Assembly (NCBI GenBank): GCA_003542325.1
Contig: DPKV01000212.1
Location: 6,811-12,418, forward strand
From: Anaerolineaceae bacterium
GTDB taxonomy: Bacteria; Chloroflexota; Anaerolineae; Anaerolineales; Anaerolineaceae
Length of the DNA: 5,608 nucleotides
Direction of reading: 5' to 3'
Positions 1 to 5,555 of this stretch are shown here, piece after piece (positions within the stretch are counted from its first letter, which is position 1; the number at the start of each line of letters is the position of its first letter). The notes under the pieces are model-generated. The model searched no databases and had not been told where the DNA came from. It saw nothing but the letters and a program-made list of their open reading frames with translations. The translations under genes were made by a program, and so were the position numbers.

Positions 1-173
1 TGGCCGAAAGCGTTATAGGAGAAAAAAGTATGGACGTGTAAATTGCAGTTTTCCTGGGGCGGTGGGGGAGCCAGGGTGCCCTCTCCGATCATCCGACGGA
101 TTGAAAGGATGGCTTCCCGCCGAATCTGAAGATCATGATGATTGAGTTGCTTTTCAATTAATAAAATTTCCAT
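1..173 (-). CDS. PHP-domain metal-dependent phosphoesterase-like protein (N-terminal part, cut by window edge)
   Basis: This is the first 57 codons of a gene that reads leftward off the window, translated by hand from the ATG at 173-171. After a helical, charged leader of about 40 residues with a run of four prolines (36-39), the protein reads CNLHVHTFFSYNAFG (43-57). The HxH pair (H46, H48) followed by T and S is the first metal-binding motif of PHP-domain proteins (COG0613-like phosphoesterases, histidinol-phosphatase relatives and the PHP domains of DNA polymerases). The remaining PHP motifs lie outside the window, so substrate and full length are unknown. The start lies 12 nt after the stop of the dehydrogenase upstream, which suggests one minus-strand operon. 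No clear Shine-Dalgarno precedes the ATG, so expression may rely on translational coupling. Family assignment is fairly safe; the function is not. Confidence 0.72.
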   Translation of the reverse strand, partial: MEILLIEKQLNHHDLQIRREAILSIRRMIGEGTLAPPPPQENCNLHVHTFFSYNAFG

Positions 174-185
174 AGATAGTCTAAT

Positions 186-1232
186 TTAAAGATTGATAAT
201 GACTTTGATACCCTCGCGGCGGGCGGCGGTTTCGAACGCTGACTGGAAGTGTACTAACGCATATTCGTGGGTGATCAGGGATTTGAGGTCCACTTTTCCC
301 TGACTGACGAGGCGGATGGCCGTGGGATAGGTATGTTTCATTCGCCGTGCGATTTTTATCGTCAGGCCGCGTCGTCTGGCCGATGAAGCGGAAAAGGTGG
401 TCTCGTCTTTCGATGGGATACCAATCAGGACAACCATTGCGCCGCGTTTCGCTGACTCAATGCTGGATTCGACGGCCATGCCGTCATCTCCAGCCGCTTC
501 AAAGACGATATCGAGGCCCCGGCCATTGGTTTCCGCCAAAATCCTTCCAGCTTCATTGCCGTCTGCCGGGAGGACATCCGTTGCACCGGACTTTTGAGCG
601 TACACCAACCGCTGATCCAGGCGATCTGTGGCAAAGATCCGGCTTGCACCGGCGAGCTTCGCCATCTGGATGGTCAGAAGTCCGATCGCGCCGCTGCCGA
701 AAACGCCAACGGTCATGCCGGGGCTGATCTTCCCCAGCCGCGTCGCATGGATTGCAACCCCAAGGGGTTCAAGCAAAGCGCCTTCCTGCGGCGTGAAACC
801 TGGCGGAAGGGGATATAAGGCGGTTACCGGCCAGGTCAAATACTCCCGCAGTGCGCCATCCGTCTCGTCTGACCCTGCAAAGCGCAGCTCCGAACACAGG
901 TTGGGATTGCCTTCCTGGCAGAACTCGCATCGGCCGCATGGCAGGGCGGGATCAACCGCAACGAGCTGTCCTTTATCCGGCCCTTCATCTATCCAGGCGG
1001 AAAATTCGTGTCCGAGGACCAGGGGGTGCCCGAGTTTCTGTCCGTCGGTGCTGCCTTCGCAATAATAATGAATGTCAGACCCACAAATCCCAACGCTGGC
1101 CGTTTTCAGACGGATTTCTCCGGGTGCTGAAACCGGTCTATCTGCGTTCTCCAGTCGGAGGTCATTAATGTCATAAAATCGGAGCGATTTCATAGGGAGC
1201 CTTTGTTCCAAATATTGTTTGTACGGTCGCAT
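186..1232 (-). CDS. Zinc-dependent medium-chain alcohol/polyol dehydrogenase
   Basis: This is a cytoplasmic MDR-superfamily dehydrogenase of the sorbitol/threonine/L-idonate dehydrogenase type, which oxidises a secondary alcohol with NAD(P)+. The GroES-like N-terminal domain carries the catalytic zinc ligands C50 (in GICGSDIH), H75-E76 (in LGHE) and probably E155 (LLEPLG). The structural zinc lobe has C99, C102, C105 and C113. The Rossmann domain has GSGAIG at 179-184, and D203 at the end of the second strand favours NAD+. At 348 residues the length is typical. The start is uncertain. The ATG at 1232 has a good GAGG 7 nt upstream, but the conserved family N-terminus (MKSLRFYDINDLRLE) begins at Met14, position 1193, with an AAAGG about 6 nt upstream. 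The candidate TATAAT would also leave only about 9 nt of leader before 1232. It is followed 12 nt later by a PHP-domain gene. The substrate cannot be read from the sequence; threonine, sorbitol or another sugar acid or polyol are all possible. Confidence 0.88.
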   Translation of the reverse strand: MRPYKQYLEQRLPMKSLRFYDINDLRLENADRPVSAPGEIRLKTASVGICGSDIHYYCEGSTDGQKLGHPLVLGHEFSAWIDEGPDKGQLVAVDPALPCGRCEFCQEGNPNLCSELRFAGSDETDGALREYLTWPVTALYPLPPGFTPQEGALLEPLGVAIHATRLGKISPGMTVGVFGSGAIGLLTIQMAKLAGASRIFATDRLDQRLVYAQKSGATDVLPADGNEAGRILAETNGRGLDIVFEAAGDDGMAVESSIESAKRGAMVVLIGIPSKDETTFSASSARRRGLTIKIARRMKHTYPTAIRLVSQGKVDLKSLITHEYALVHFQSAFETAARREGIKVIINL

Positions 1233-1247
1233 TCAAAAACCTCATGA

Positions 1248-1276
1248 ATTATATTGCATTCTGACGTGGATTCCAG
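1248..1276 (-). promoter_or_regulatory. Candidate promoter for the dehydrogenase operon
   Basis: On the minus strand there is a perfect TATAAT (1253-1248). Seventeen bases further upstream the hexamer CTGGAA (1276-1271) matches the -35 consensus poorly. A start about 7 nt past the -10 box would leave a leader of only about 9 nt before the ATG at 1232, but about 48 nt before the alternative ATG at 1193. The weak -35 suggests an activator or a fortuitous -10 match. Confidence 0.35.
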
Positions 1277-1307
1277 CAATTGGGGTGAACCTGGGTCCTG
1301 AAAAACC

Positions 1308-1346
1308 AACGCTCTGGGTTAACGCTCTGGGCTAACGCTCTGGGCT
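1308..1346 (+). repeat. Three tandem 13-bp direct repeats upstream of the feo promoter
   Basis: Three head-to-tail copies of AACGCTCTGGGYT lie at 1308-1320 (ending GTT), 1321-1333 and 1334-1346 (both ending GCT). Copies 2 and 3 are identical and copy 1 differs at one base. A fainter echo, AACCTGGGT, lies at 1288-1296. The last base of copy 3 is the first base of the -35 hexamer of the feo promoter, so the array directly abuts the RNA polymerase site. The array could be a set of operators or a simple slippage-derived repeat. There are no spacers, so it is not CRISPR. Confidence 0.9.
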
Positions 1347-1363
1347 TGACTGATTCAGGTCAA
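1346..1363 (+). promoter_or_regulatory. Candidate operator dyad overlapping the feo -35 box (FNR/CRP-like)
   Basis: TTGACTGATTCAGGTCAA is an imperfect inverted repeat (arms TTGAC and GTCAA at the ends; TTGACTGA pairs with TCAGGTCAA apart from one extra G). Its right part, CTGAT-N4-GTCAA (1350-1363), agrees with the FNR consensus TTGAT-N4-ATCAA at 8 of 10 defined positions. It sits over the -35 box and spacer, centred near -25, where a bound protein would repress rather than activate. An oxygen- or iron-responsive regulator would fit the genes, but the match is only moderate. Confidence 0.35.
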
Positions 1364-1374
1364 AAAGTTAGAAT
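1346..1374 (+). promoter_or_regulatory. Sigma70-type promoter of the feoAB operon
   Basis: TTGACT (1346-1351) and TAGAAT (1369-1374) are separated by exactly 17 bases, each one mismatch from the TTGACA and TATAAT consensus. The expected start point is near 1381, giving a leader of about 20 nt, with GAGG at 1393-1396 acting as ribosome binding site for the ATG at 1401. Such a short leader leaves no room for a riboswitch, so control should be at the DNA level. Confidence 0.75.
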
Positions 1375-1400
1375 TGAAAAACTGAATTAATTGAGGCTAA

Positions 1401-1625
1401 ATGAAATTATTAGATGCACCTAAAGGATCGCTGCTACGCGTTATAGATTATCGAGGGGGAAAGGGCGTTGAATTTAAGCTTCGCCAACTTGGTTTGGCAC
1501 CTGGACATAAAATTAAAATATTACGTTACGCCCCTCTGGGTGGGCCGGTCATGATAGATGTTGAAGGCCGCTCCGTTGCCATCGGCAGGGGAATAGCGGC
1601 ACGGATTGATGTTGAGGTCTCCTGA
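1401..1625 (+). CDS. feoA: FeoA, small SH3-like ferrous iron transport accessory protein
   Basis: This 74-residue cytoplasmic protein has the FeoA SH3-like beta-barrel pattern: an early hydrophobic strand (LLRVIDYRGG), the G-x-E/R-LRQLGLAPGHKIKILR segment typical of the family (positions 22-42), then GGPVMIDVEGRSVAIGRGIAARI (47-69). FeoA proteins associate with FeoB and are needed for full Fe(II) uptake, probably by acting on its G domain. The length matches the family's usual 75-85 residues. The start is preceded by GAGG four bases before the ATG, downstream of a strong promoter. Its TGA stop shares a base with the feoB ATG (TGATG), so the two are translationally coupled. The assignment rests on both sequence pattern and position. 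Confidence 0.95.
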   Translation: MKLLDAPKGSLLRVIDYRGGKGVEFKLRQLGLAPGHKIKILRYAPLGGPVMIDVEGRSVAIGRGIAARIDVEVS

Positions 1626-3538
1626 TGCGGATTGCACTCATCGGTCAACCCAATTGTGGAAAAAGCACGCTTTTTAACCAGGTCGCAGGGTATAAGGCTG
1701 AGACCGGGAATTTTTCCGGGACAACGGTCACTTTCACGGAAAGCAAGGTCCGGGTTTTGGGGGATATTGTCGAGGTGGTTGATTTGCCCGGGACCTATAC
1801 CCTGGCAGGTACAAATCCGGCGGAGCGTGAGGTCATCAAGTACCTGACCTCCAACAACGTTGACGTTGTGGTCAATGTATTGGATGCCTCCCACCTTTCT
1901 CACGGCCTGACGATGACCGTCGAACTCCTGGAATTGGAAATCCCGATTGTGATTGCCTTGAATATGATGGATGAGGCTGACCGGATTGGCATCCGGGTGG
2001 ATGTCGAAGCGCTCTCGGAAGCTTTGGGTGTGCCCGTAATCCCCATGATTGCGTCAAAGGGGAGAGGTATCCAACCCTTATTCGTCAAGGCTTATGAGGT
2101 TGGCCGCCAAAAAACGATGCCAAAACCGGCTACTTATTCAACCGACCTCGAGCGGCACCTCAGCGTATTGACGCATAGTCTTAAGGATGTCGAAAGTTAT
2201 TTAAATCCAAGAGCCTTGGCGATAAAACTGATTGAAGGCGATGAACCCATTCTGGCACAAATCAGCGAGCAATTACCGGGAATCGCTTCCGATCTGCAAG
2301 TGATTGACAAGGCTCTGCGGCAGGTGCGAGGGCAATCTTCAGCATGGGTGGTTACTGGAGAACGCAGTGGACTGGCCGAAAACCTGGTAAAACGTGTGAC
2401 AAAGCAAGGGCAGCGGAATATTACCTTCAGGGATAAACTTGATGATCTTTTACTGCATCCCTTCTTTGGGTATTTTTTCTTACTCCTGATCCTGTTTCTG
2501 TTCTTCCAGGCGGTCTATTCATTTGGAGGGTGGCTGGAAACACCCCTGATGAACCTTTTCGCCGAATTGGAAGACTGGCTGCTGGGATTATTCAAGGCGC
2601 CCCAGGCGTTCGTCCCGCAAGTCCTGATTGCATTAATCCAGGGCGTTTCCGGCGGCGTGGCGATTGTCCTGCCCTACCTGGTGCCTTTCCTGATCGGGTT
2701 GGGTGTGTTGGAGGATATTGGCTATCTCCCCAGGGTCGCTTTCCTGATGGATGCTTTGATGCATAAACTTGGCCTGCACGGCAAGTCCATTGTGCCTTTT
2801 ATTTTGGGCTTTGGGTGCAACGTCCCGGCGATTATGTCCACCCGGATCCTTGAGGACAAACGGGAACGGTTCATTTCAGCAGCGCTTTCTACCATGGTAC
2901 CATGCGCAGCCAGACTGGCGGTCGTTTTTGGTCTGGTAGCTTTTTATCTCGGTCCCGTCCTGGCATTGGGAATCTATATCTTTGACCTTCTCGTCATAGC
3001 GGTGACGGCGAAACTCCTTTCAAAACTTGTCCCCGACGAATCGCCGGGCTTGATCCTCGAAATGCCGGTTTATCGTATTCCGACATTCAAAACGGTAACC
3101 AATAAAGCCTGGTGGCGGATCAGAGAATTTGTTGTTGAAGCCTGGCCGCTGCTGATTGTTGGGAGCGTTGTCCTATCGGTTATGAATTATTTAAAAGTTT
3201 CCATCTATCTGAACACGCTCGTCTGGCCGGTTTCATGGCTGCTTGGGCTGCCCAAAGAAGTCGGTGTGCCATTGATTTTCGGTGTGCTGCGAAAAGAATT
3301 GTCCCTGGTCATGCTCGGACAGGCCCTGGGTTCGATGGAATTCGCGAATGTATTATCTTCGGAACAGATGATCACTTATGCCGTATTTGTTGTATTTTAT
3401 ATTCCCTGTCTGGCGACTATGCTGGTCATCAGGAAAGAGCTGGGGGGAAAAATGATGTGGCAGATTGCGGGGTTAAATACAGCCGTTGCACTCGTGGCGG
3501 CATTATTTGCCAGAGGTCTGGCAGTGGTCTTTTTCTAA
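1625..3538 (+). CDS. feoB: FeoB, ferrous iron transporter with GTPase domain
   Basis: This is an inner-membrane Fe(II) transporter of 637 residues, at the short end of the family. The N-terminal G domain has G1 GQPNCGKST (7-15), switch I around SGTTV (31-35), G3 DLPG (53-56), G4 NMMD (113-116) and a G5-like ASKGRG (143-148). A helical linker of the GDI-like domain follows (about 170-265). The membrane part begins near 275 with HPFFGYFFLLLILFLFF and carries the two inverted Gate repeats. It contains GYLPR (366-370), GFGCNVPA with C398 (395-402), MVPCAARL with C427 (424-431), GVLRKEL (553-559) and FYIPCLATM with C594 (591-599). These cysteines are the ones proposed to line the iron path in FeoB. 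The C-terminus ends in a hydrophobic helix with no cysteine-rich tail, and no feoC is present. It overlaps feoA by 1 nt and is followed 1 nt later by the methyltransferase gene. All motifs are intact. Confidence 0.98.
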   Translation: MRIALIGQPNCGKSTLFNQVAGYKAETGNFSGTTVTFTESKVRVLGDIVEVVDLPGTYTLAGTNPAEREVIKYLTSNNVDVVVNVLDASHLSHGLTMTVELLELEIPIVIALNMMDEADRIGIRVDVEALSEALGVPVIPMIASKGRGIQPLFVKAYEVGRQKTMPKPATYSTDLERHLSVLTHSLKDVESYLNPRALAIKLIEGDEPILAQISEQLPGIASDLQVIDKALRQVRGQSSAWVVTGERSGLAENLVKRVTKQGQRNITFRDKLDDLLLHPFFGYFFLLLILFLFFQAVYSFGGWLETPLMNLFAELEDWLLGLFKAPQAFVPQVLIALIQGVSGGVAIVLPYLVPFLIGLGVLEDIGYLPRVAFLMDALMHKLGLHGKSIVPFILGFGCNVPAIMSTRILEDKRERFISAALSTMVPCAARLAVVFGLVAFYLGPVLALGIYIFDLLVIAVTAKLLSKLVPDESPGLILEMPVYRIPTFKTVTNKAWWRIREFVVEAWPLLIVGSVVLSVMNYLKVSIYLNTLVWPVSWLLGLPKEVGVPLIFGVLRKELSLVMLGQALGSMEFANVLSSEQMITYAVFVVFYIPCLATMLVIRKELGGKMMWQIAGLNTAVALVAALFARGLAVVFF

Positions 3539-3539
3539 G

Positions 3540-4145
3540 ATGGCTAAATTTGAGCACTTCAATGTAATTGGTCCCATCTATGACAGGATCTTTGGGCGCG
3601 GGTCGGTCGATAACCTCCTCGAATTATGTCGTTTCAACTCGACAAACAACGTCCTGGACCTGGGAGGGGGAACCGGGAGAGTTGCCGCCGCTATCAAACC
3701 GCTGGTTCAGATTGTTATTGTGGGTGACAGCGCAATGGGTATGCTTAAGGAAGCGCGATTAAAAGAGGTAGAAGACTTCATGGCCTATTCGGAGTGCCTG
3801 CCATTGACGAAGCACAGCTTTGACAGGATCATTATGGTCGATGCGTTTCATCATTTGGCCGACCAGGAATTGACTTTGAGAGAAATGTGGCGAGTGTTGA
3901 ACCTGGGTGGAATGATCGTGATTGAAGAACCAGATATTTCCAATTTCTGGGTGAAATTAATTGCCGTTGGAGAGAAATTATTGCTCATGCGAAGCCGCTT
4001 CCTGCGCCCGGAAACAATCGCTCAAATGGCGGAACAATATGATGATGCTGACGTATCGGTGAAGAAGTCGAAAGGCGTTGCCTGGGTTATAATTGAAAAA
4101 TTGAGCAAAGAGAGAGGAGCTTCGGATGTCAGAGATGAACGTTAG
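3540..4145 (+). CDS. Class I SAM-dependent methyltransferase (UbiE-like, Methyltransf_11)
   Basis: This 201-residue cytoplasmic or membrane-peripheral enzyme transfers methyl groups from S-adenosylmethionine. Motif I is VLDLGGGTG (38-46). An acidic residue follows the second strand (D63 in VGDSAMGML), as is usual for ribose contact. SECLPLTKHSFDRIIMVDAFHHL (84-106) carries the motif II/post-motif region, and MWRVLNLGGMIVIEEPDI (116-133) is the typical motif III segment of UbiE/COQ5-like enzymes. The N-terminal YDRIFGRG patch is also common in that group. The start at 3540 is preferred because it lies 1 nt after the feoB stop and gives the family N-terminus. An in-frame ATG at 3486 would add 18 residues that only reread feoB. 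No strong Shine-Dalgarno is present, so coupling to feoB is likely. Its end overlaps the SCP2 gene by 20 nt. The substrate is unknown; a quinone, lipid or other small hydrophobic molecule is suggested by the SCP2 neighbour. Confidence 0.88.
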   Translation: MAKFEHFNVIGPIYDRIFGRGSVDNLLELCRFNSTNNVLDLGGGTGRVAAAIKPLVQIVIVGDSAMGMLKEARLKEVEDFMAYSECLPLTKHSFDRIIMVDAFHHLADQELTLREMWRVLNLGGMIVIEEPDISNFWVKLIAVGEKLLLMRSRFLRPETIAQMAEQYDDADVSVKKSKGVAWVIIEKLSKERGASDVRDER

Positions 4146-4452
4146 CGAAATGATGAAAGCGATCCCTGAACATTTCAATTCGGAGAAAGCGAAAGGTATA
4201 TCCGGCGTTGTCCAGTGTGTTTTCTCAGGAACGCAGGCATCAAACTGGTTAATCCGGATCGAAGGACAGACCTGCTCGGTTGAAGAAGGCCGAATCGACA
4301 ATGCTGATTTAACCATCAGAGCAGACGCTGTGGATGGGATCAATGTCCTGACAGGCAAGATGGATGCCATGCGTGCCTATATGATGGGAAAGATCAAGGT
4401 GTTTGGAGATCTTGCACTGGGAATGAAGTTAACCACTTTATTTGACAAATAA
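4126..4452 (+). CDS. SCP2 sterol-carrier-type lipid-binding protein
   Basis: This small (108 residues), soluble SCP2-fold protein has no signal peptide. The family signature lies in the second half: DNADLTIRADAVDGINVLTGKMDAMRAYMMGKIKVFGDLALGMKL (58-102). This contains the alternating strand LTIR, the helix with TGKMDAMRAYM, and the GKIKVFGD hairpin seen in SCP2 proteins such as UbiJ/UbiT-type lipid binders. SCP2 domains hold lipids or isoprenoids in a hydrophobic cavity. AGGAG (4115-4119) sits six bases before the ATG, inside the methyltransferase gene, whose last 20 nt this gene overlaps. The pair is therefore translated as a unit, and the protein probably presents or shields the methyltransferase's hydrophobic substrate (an inference). 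It is the last gene before the terminator hairpin at 4481-4500. Confidence 0.85.
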   Translation: MSEMNVSEMMKAIPEHFNSEKAKGISGVVQCVFSGTQASNWLIRIEGQTCSVEEGRIDNADLTIRADAVDGINVLTGKMDAMRAYMMGKIKVFGDLALGMKLTTLFDK

Positions 4453-4480
4453 TTTAGGACAATCAATAATAGCGAAGAAA

Positions 4481-4500
4481 GCCTGGATGGTGGTCCAGGC
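4481..4500. terminator. Bidirectional hairpin terminator between convergent operons
   Basis: A perfect 7-bp stem GCCTGGA (4481-4487) / TCCAGGC (4494-4500) encloses the 6-nt loop TGGTGG. On the plus strand it is followed by CTTTATGATTT. On the minus strand it is followed by TTTCTTCGCTATTATT. The AAA before and TTT after the stem can extend the pairing past one bulged C. It lies 28 nt past the SCP2 stop and 35 nt past the stop of the convergent MIP18 gene, so it can end both transcripts. The T tracts are short, so efficiency is uncertain. Confidence 0.75.
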
Positions 4501-4535
4501 CTTTATGATTTAACGGTCAGGATTAGAAAACAGGA

Positions 4536-4883
4536 TCAGAAAAGGCCCCAGTCATCTGCCAGACCTTCTTCCATCATGGTCGGATCCCAGGTTTCGTGAC
4601 CGTAATTAATCTTTGTGGGGATTTCAAGAACTTTTTCCACGCGTTTACGGGTGGTCTCCATCATCGATGGGCCGTAGGGGCAGAATGGTGTGGTCAGGAT
4701 CATGGTAACGACAGCGTGGTCCGGTTTTAGTTCGATATTTCGGACCAGCCCAAGTTGAAGAATATTCAAACCCAGCTCTGGGTCGACAATTTCTGCAAGA
4801 TTGTCTTCAAGGGCGGGTACAAAATCCGGATTTGAGTTATCAATATCCCATACCGGGATATTTTGAGGTGTTGGATCGGTCAT
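4536..4883 (-). CDS. MIP18/DUF59-family protein (SufT/PaaD-like Fe-S cluster maturation factor)
   Basis: This small cytoplasmic protein has 115 residues. The core reads LAEIVDPELGLNILQLGLVRNIEL (29-52), with the hallmark DPE (34-36), then the strand VVTMILTTPFCPYGP with the conserved cysteine C68, and a helix METTRKRVEKVL. The tail TWDPTMMEEGLADDWGLF matches the usual W-x-P...GL ending of the family. Relatives (SufT, the MIP18 domain of eukaryotic CIA factors, PaaD) take part in delivering or maturing Fe-S clusters. The start at 4883 is chosen because GAGG lies six bases upstream and the DUF59 fold begins there. A longer in-frame reading to 4970 only rereads the upstream regulator gene. The ATG is 1 nt after the regulator's TAG stop, so the two form a coupled operon. 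The exact client protein is not inferable. Confidence 0.87.
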   Translation of the reverse strand: MTDPTPQNIPVWDIDNSNPDFVPALEDNLAEIVDPELGLNILQLGLVRNIELKPDHAVVTMILTTPFCPYGPSMMETTRKRVEKVLEIPTKINYGHETWDPTMMEEGLADDWGLF

Positions 4884-4884
4884 T

Positions 4885-5508
4885 CTAGTCCTCGTTTGTA
4901 GTGATCGGAATTTGATAAATACAGCGGTCTGCGTTTTTAAAAAGGCACGCTTCGACAATGACTGGAACATTAAGGAAGGTTTGGATCAATGCATTATCCA
5001 TTGCGCAGATTTCCGGGTGATCGGGGGCAATTCGATAATAAGGACAAGAGAGGGAGGAAAGGGAATAGGTTTGTCCGTTTTTCTTTATATCGATAATGAA
5101 ACCCTCTCTCATGAGGACAGGTTTCAATAGAATCATGCGTTCATCAAGAGACTTATTCTTAATTTCCTCACTGTAACTTTGGGCGATTTCGACCCCGATA
5201 TTTTTAAAAATGCCTTCAATTTCTCCACTGGTCATATGCTGCTTGAGTTGTTCAAGCAGTTTGCGAGAGAGGCGAAGATAACTCGTGGGAAATTGTTCAA
5301 GGCCTTTATCCGTAATAGCGTAAACCAGATGAGGACGTCCCACGCCATGTCGTTTTTCAGTGGATGTGACAAGATCATCCGCTTCGAGTGATGTCAGGTG
5401 GTGACGGACTGAGATCCCATTTATACCCACTGCTTCAGCCAGGTCGTTAATCGTGGAACCTGGAAAGGCGAGCAGTGTTTGCATTATCTTTTCACGAGTA
5501 CTTTTCAT
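4885..5508 (-). CDS. SufR-like HTH transcriptional regulator with C-terminal cysteine cluster (COG2345 type)
   Basis: This 207-residue protein starts with a winged helix-turn-helix. INDLAEAVGINGISVRHHLTSLEADDLV (20-47) is the HTH, and GVGRPHLVYAITDKGLEQFP (55-74) forms the wing with the GRP-x-x-x-Y-x-L-T-x-x-G signature of the ArsR/SufR-like COG2345 group. A helical linker follows, then a sensor domain with C155, C168, C188 and C196: C-x12-C-x19-C-x7-C. The C-x12-C spacing is the one reported for the [4Fe-4S] ligands of cyanobacterial SufR, while the later cysteines are spaced differently. It probably binds an Fe-S cluster and controls Fe-S or iron genes (inference). The ATG has AGAAGG about six bases upstream and follows a near-consensus promoter and a Fur-like site. 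The MIP18 gene lies 1 nt downstream, which supports an Fe-S role. Naming it sufR outright would go too far without alignment. Confidence 0.82.
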   Translation of the reverse strand: MKSTREKIMQTLLAFPGSTINDLAEAVGINGISVRHHLTSLEADDLVTSTEKRHGVGRPHLVYAITDKGLEQFPTSYLRLSRKLLEQLKQHMTSGEIEGIFKNIGVEIAQSYSEEIKNKSLDERMILLKPVLMREGFIIDIKKNGQTYSLSSLSCPYYRIAPDHPEICAMDNALIQTFLNVPVIVEACLFKNADRCIYQIPITTNED

Positions 5509-5521
5509 GAAACACCTTCTG

Positions 5522-5540
5522 AATGATGACTATTATTATC
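5522..5540 (-). promoter_or_regulatory. Fur-box-like operator in the leader of the regulator/MIP18 operon
   Basis: Reading the minus strand, GATAATAATAGTCATCATT matches the classical 19-bp Fur box GATAATGATAATCATTATC at 15 of 19 positions (14 of 19 in the other orientation). It lies between the predicted start point (near 5549) and the ribosome binding site, at roughly +9 to +27, where a bound repressor would block RNA polymerase. The region is AT-rich, so some chance similarity is expected. No comparable box is seen in front of feoA. Confidence 0.5.
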
Positions 5541-5555
5541 CAATTCGTGTCAGTG

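Noticed and set aside
347..1168. Overlapping plus-strand open frames antisense to the dehydrogenase
   Set aside because: They are rich in R, P, S and W with no recognisable domain and lie fully opposite a well-motifed gene; shadow frames.
1308..1346. Repeat array as a CRISPR remnant
   Set aside because: Units are only 13 bp, directly adjacent without spacers, and no cas gene is nearby.
1375..1400. Riboswitch or Fur box in the feoA leader
   Set aside because: The predicted leader is only about 20 nt, too short for a riboswitch, and no stretch there resembles the Fur consensus.
1526..2088. Minus-strand open frames opposite feoA/feoB
   Set aside because: No domain signature, and the opposite strand has intact FeoA and FeoB G-domain motifs.
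3486..3539. Longer methyltransferase start inside feoB
   Set aside because: The extra 18 residues are a frame-shifted reading of the FeoB C-terminus; the start at 3540 gives the normal family N-terminus.
3978..4370. Minus-strand 130-codon frame opposite the methyltransferase/SCP2 junction
   Set aside because: No family features, and it spans the overlap of two well-supported plus-strand genes.
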